NCBI GenBank assembly: GCA_937925645.1
Contig: CALAMB010000205.1
Span: forward strand, 1 to 38,780
Origin: an uncultured Acidobacteriota bacterium
Lineage (GTDB): Bacteria > Acidobacteriota > JAAYUB01
Length of the DNA stretch: 38,780 nt
Direction: 5' to 3'
Positions 38,180-38,780 of this stretch are shown here, in pieces. The translations under genes and the position numbers were made by a program. The first letter of the stretch is position 1. Every line of letters begins with the position of its first letter. The notes beneath the pieces are model-generated. The model had not been told where the DNA came from. It saw only the letters and a list, made by a program, of their open reading frames with translations, and did no database searches.

Positions 38180-38780
38180 ATGAAGATCGGTGACACCGGT
38201 ATACCGCCTGTTTCACCCGATGCGCCGGATGGAACTCCGGACGCCAAATCAGTGCGCCCGAAGGTGCCGGCGCGGGACGAAGCCATCCAGCCCGACCGGT
38301 TGGAGAAGTTCCCGGCTGCCTTCGATCTTGGCTGGCAGCAAGCGGCGGCTGTCCGCACTCCGACAGCAGGCGAAGAAGGCGTCAACGCCGCCAAGCTGGC
38401 GCCGGACGGATTGCAGGCGCTGAAGCTGGCGCCGGAAGACGGGTTGAGCGCGGCTAAGGCGGCGCCGGACTTGGGCGTGGGCGCGGCGAAGCTGTCGCCG
38501 GACGGGTTGCAGGCGCTGAAGCTGGCGCCGGAAGACGGGTTGAGCGCGGCCAAGGCGGCGCCGGACTTGGGCGTGGGTGCGGCGAAGCTGTCGCCGGACG
38601 GGTTGCAGGCGCTGAAGTTGGCGCCGGAAGACGGGTTGAGCGCGGCCAAGGCGGCGCCGGACGCGGGGGTGGGCGCGGCGAAGCTGTCGCCGGACGGGCT
38701 GCAGGCGCTGAAGCTGGCGCCGGAGGACGGGTTGAGCGCGGCCAAGGCGGCGCCGGACTTGGGCGTGGGCGCGGCGAAGC
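38180..38780 (+). CDS. Protein of tandem 32-residue lysine/alanine repeats (3' cut by window)
   Basis: The frame from ATG 38180 stays open to the window end (200 residues). GGAGGGG lies just upstream. A 66-residue unique N-terminus, rich in Pro and Asp and with no signal peptide, is followed by identical or nearly identical 32-residue units. Each unit consists of three similar thirds, GVGAAKLSPD, GLQALKLAPED and GLSAAKAAPDL, i.e. a G-x-x-A-x-K-x-x-P-D/E theme. I do not recognise the family. Regular Lys and hydrophobic spacing suggests amphipathic helices broken by Pro. It is divergent from the methyltransferases, so it is a candidate partner or substrate, but it shows no binding-domain-like segment of its own. 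Confidence 0.72.
   Translation, partial: MKIGDTGIPPVSPDAPDGTPDAKSVRPKVPARDEAIQPDRLEKFPAAFDLGWQQAAAVRTPTAGEEGVNAAKLAPDGLQALKLAPEDGLSAAKAAPDLGVGAAKLSPDGLQALKLAPEDGLSAAKAAPDLGVGAAKLSPDGLQALKLAPEDGLSAAKAAPDAGVGAAKLSPDGLQALKLAPEDGLSAAKAAPDLGVGAAK
38378..38780 (+). repeat. 96-bp in-frame tandem repeat
   Basis: Units start at 38378, 38474, 38570, 38666 and 38762 (the last cut off). They differ by only a few bases (for example TTGGGC versus GCGGGG at the unit border, GGATTG versus GGGTTG). Such near-identity implies recent expansion or active homogenisation, and copy number may be variable or mis-assembled. Confidence 0.95.

Noticed and set aside
38092..38745. Minus-strand 217-codon open frame across the 96-bp repeats
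   Set aside because: It is the antisense of the plus-strand repeat gene, has no ribosome-binding site and runs over the divergent promoters; the plus frame has a good start site and promoter.

Overview
The window is about 38.8 kb of GC-rich bacterial chromosome with dense coding and consensus-like sigma70 promoters. Gene content points to a Gram-negative-type anaerobe with a quinone pool: multiheme c-type cytochromes, heterodisulfide-reductase (Hdr)-like flavoproteins, a [NiFe] hydrogenase and an HdrD-like quinone reductase. The housekeeping order (rplU-rpmA-obg-nadD-rsfS, tig-clpP-clpX-lon-engB-rho) and the low-complexity intergenic repeats would fit Acidobacteriota or Desulfobacterota-like lineages. 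That placement is an inference and no marker here settles it.

Layout. 1-302: end of a YicC-family gene. 303-710: a chain of simple repeats without a gene. 695-4900 (minus): proS, a TGS-domain nucleoside kinase and a hexapeptide acyltransferase, as one operon. 5079-6515 (plus): a beta-CASP metallo-beta-lactamase. 6503-7574 (minus): a Cys-rich MerR regulator and a Nudix hydrolase. 7631-11192: two divergent inner-membrane multiheme cytochromes resembling the Geobacter quinol oxidases ImcH and CbcL. 11211-14915: rplU, rpmA, a terminator, obg, nadD, rsfS and a sigma54-type AAA+ activator. 15193-25274 (plus): hdrA, mvhD, mvhG, mvhA, a second hdrA, a small winged-helix gene, a qmoC-like gene, a hydrogenase protease and a RegB-like histidine kinase. 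25362-27889 (minus): a SHOCT protein and an HdrD/EtfD-like membrane iron-sulfur reductase. 28102-28379: tRNA-Lys(CTT) and tRNA-Leu(TAG). 28438-36156: tig, clpP, clpX, lon, engB, rho. 36308-38043 (minus): two borosin-type peptide N-methyltransferase homologues. 38180 to the end (plus): a divergent gene made of 96-bp repeats, cut by the window edge.

Two parts stand out. First, the Hdr/Mvh/Qmo operon encodes what looks like a hydrogenase-flavoprotein complex tethered to the membrane quinone pool. It has no HdrB, and the iron-sulfur modules are divided in a complementary way between its two HdrA proteins. Second, the last 2.5 kb looks like an unusual borosin locus. One methyltransferase keeps residues matching the OphMA catalytic Tyr/Arg/Tyr set. 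Its translationally coupled partner has lost the Arg and second Tyr and carries an N-terminal domain like the borosin-binding domain of split-borosin precursors. A lysine-rich, 32-residue-repeat protein is transcribed divergently from the same 136-bp regulatory gap. Whether that repeat protein is the substrate is unknown.
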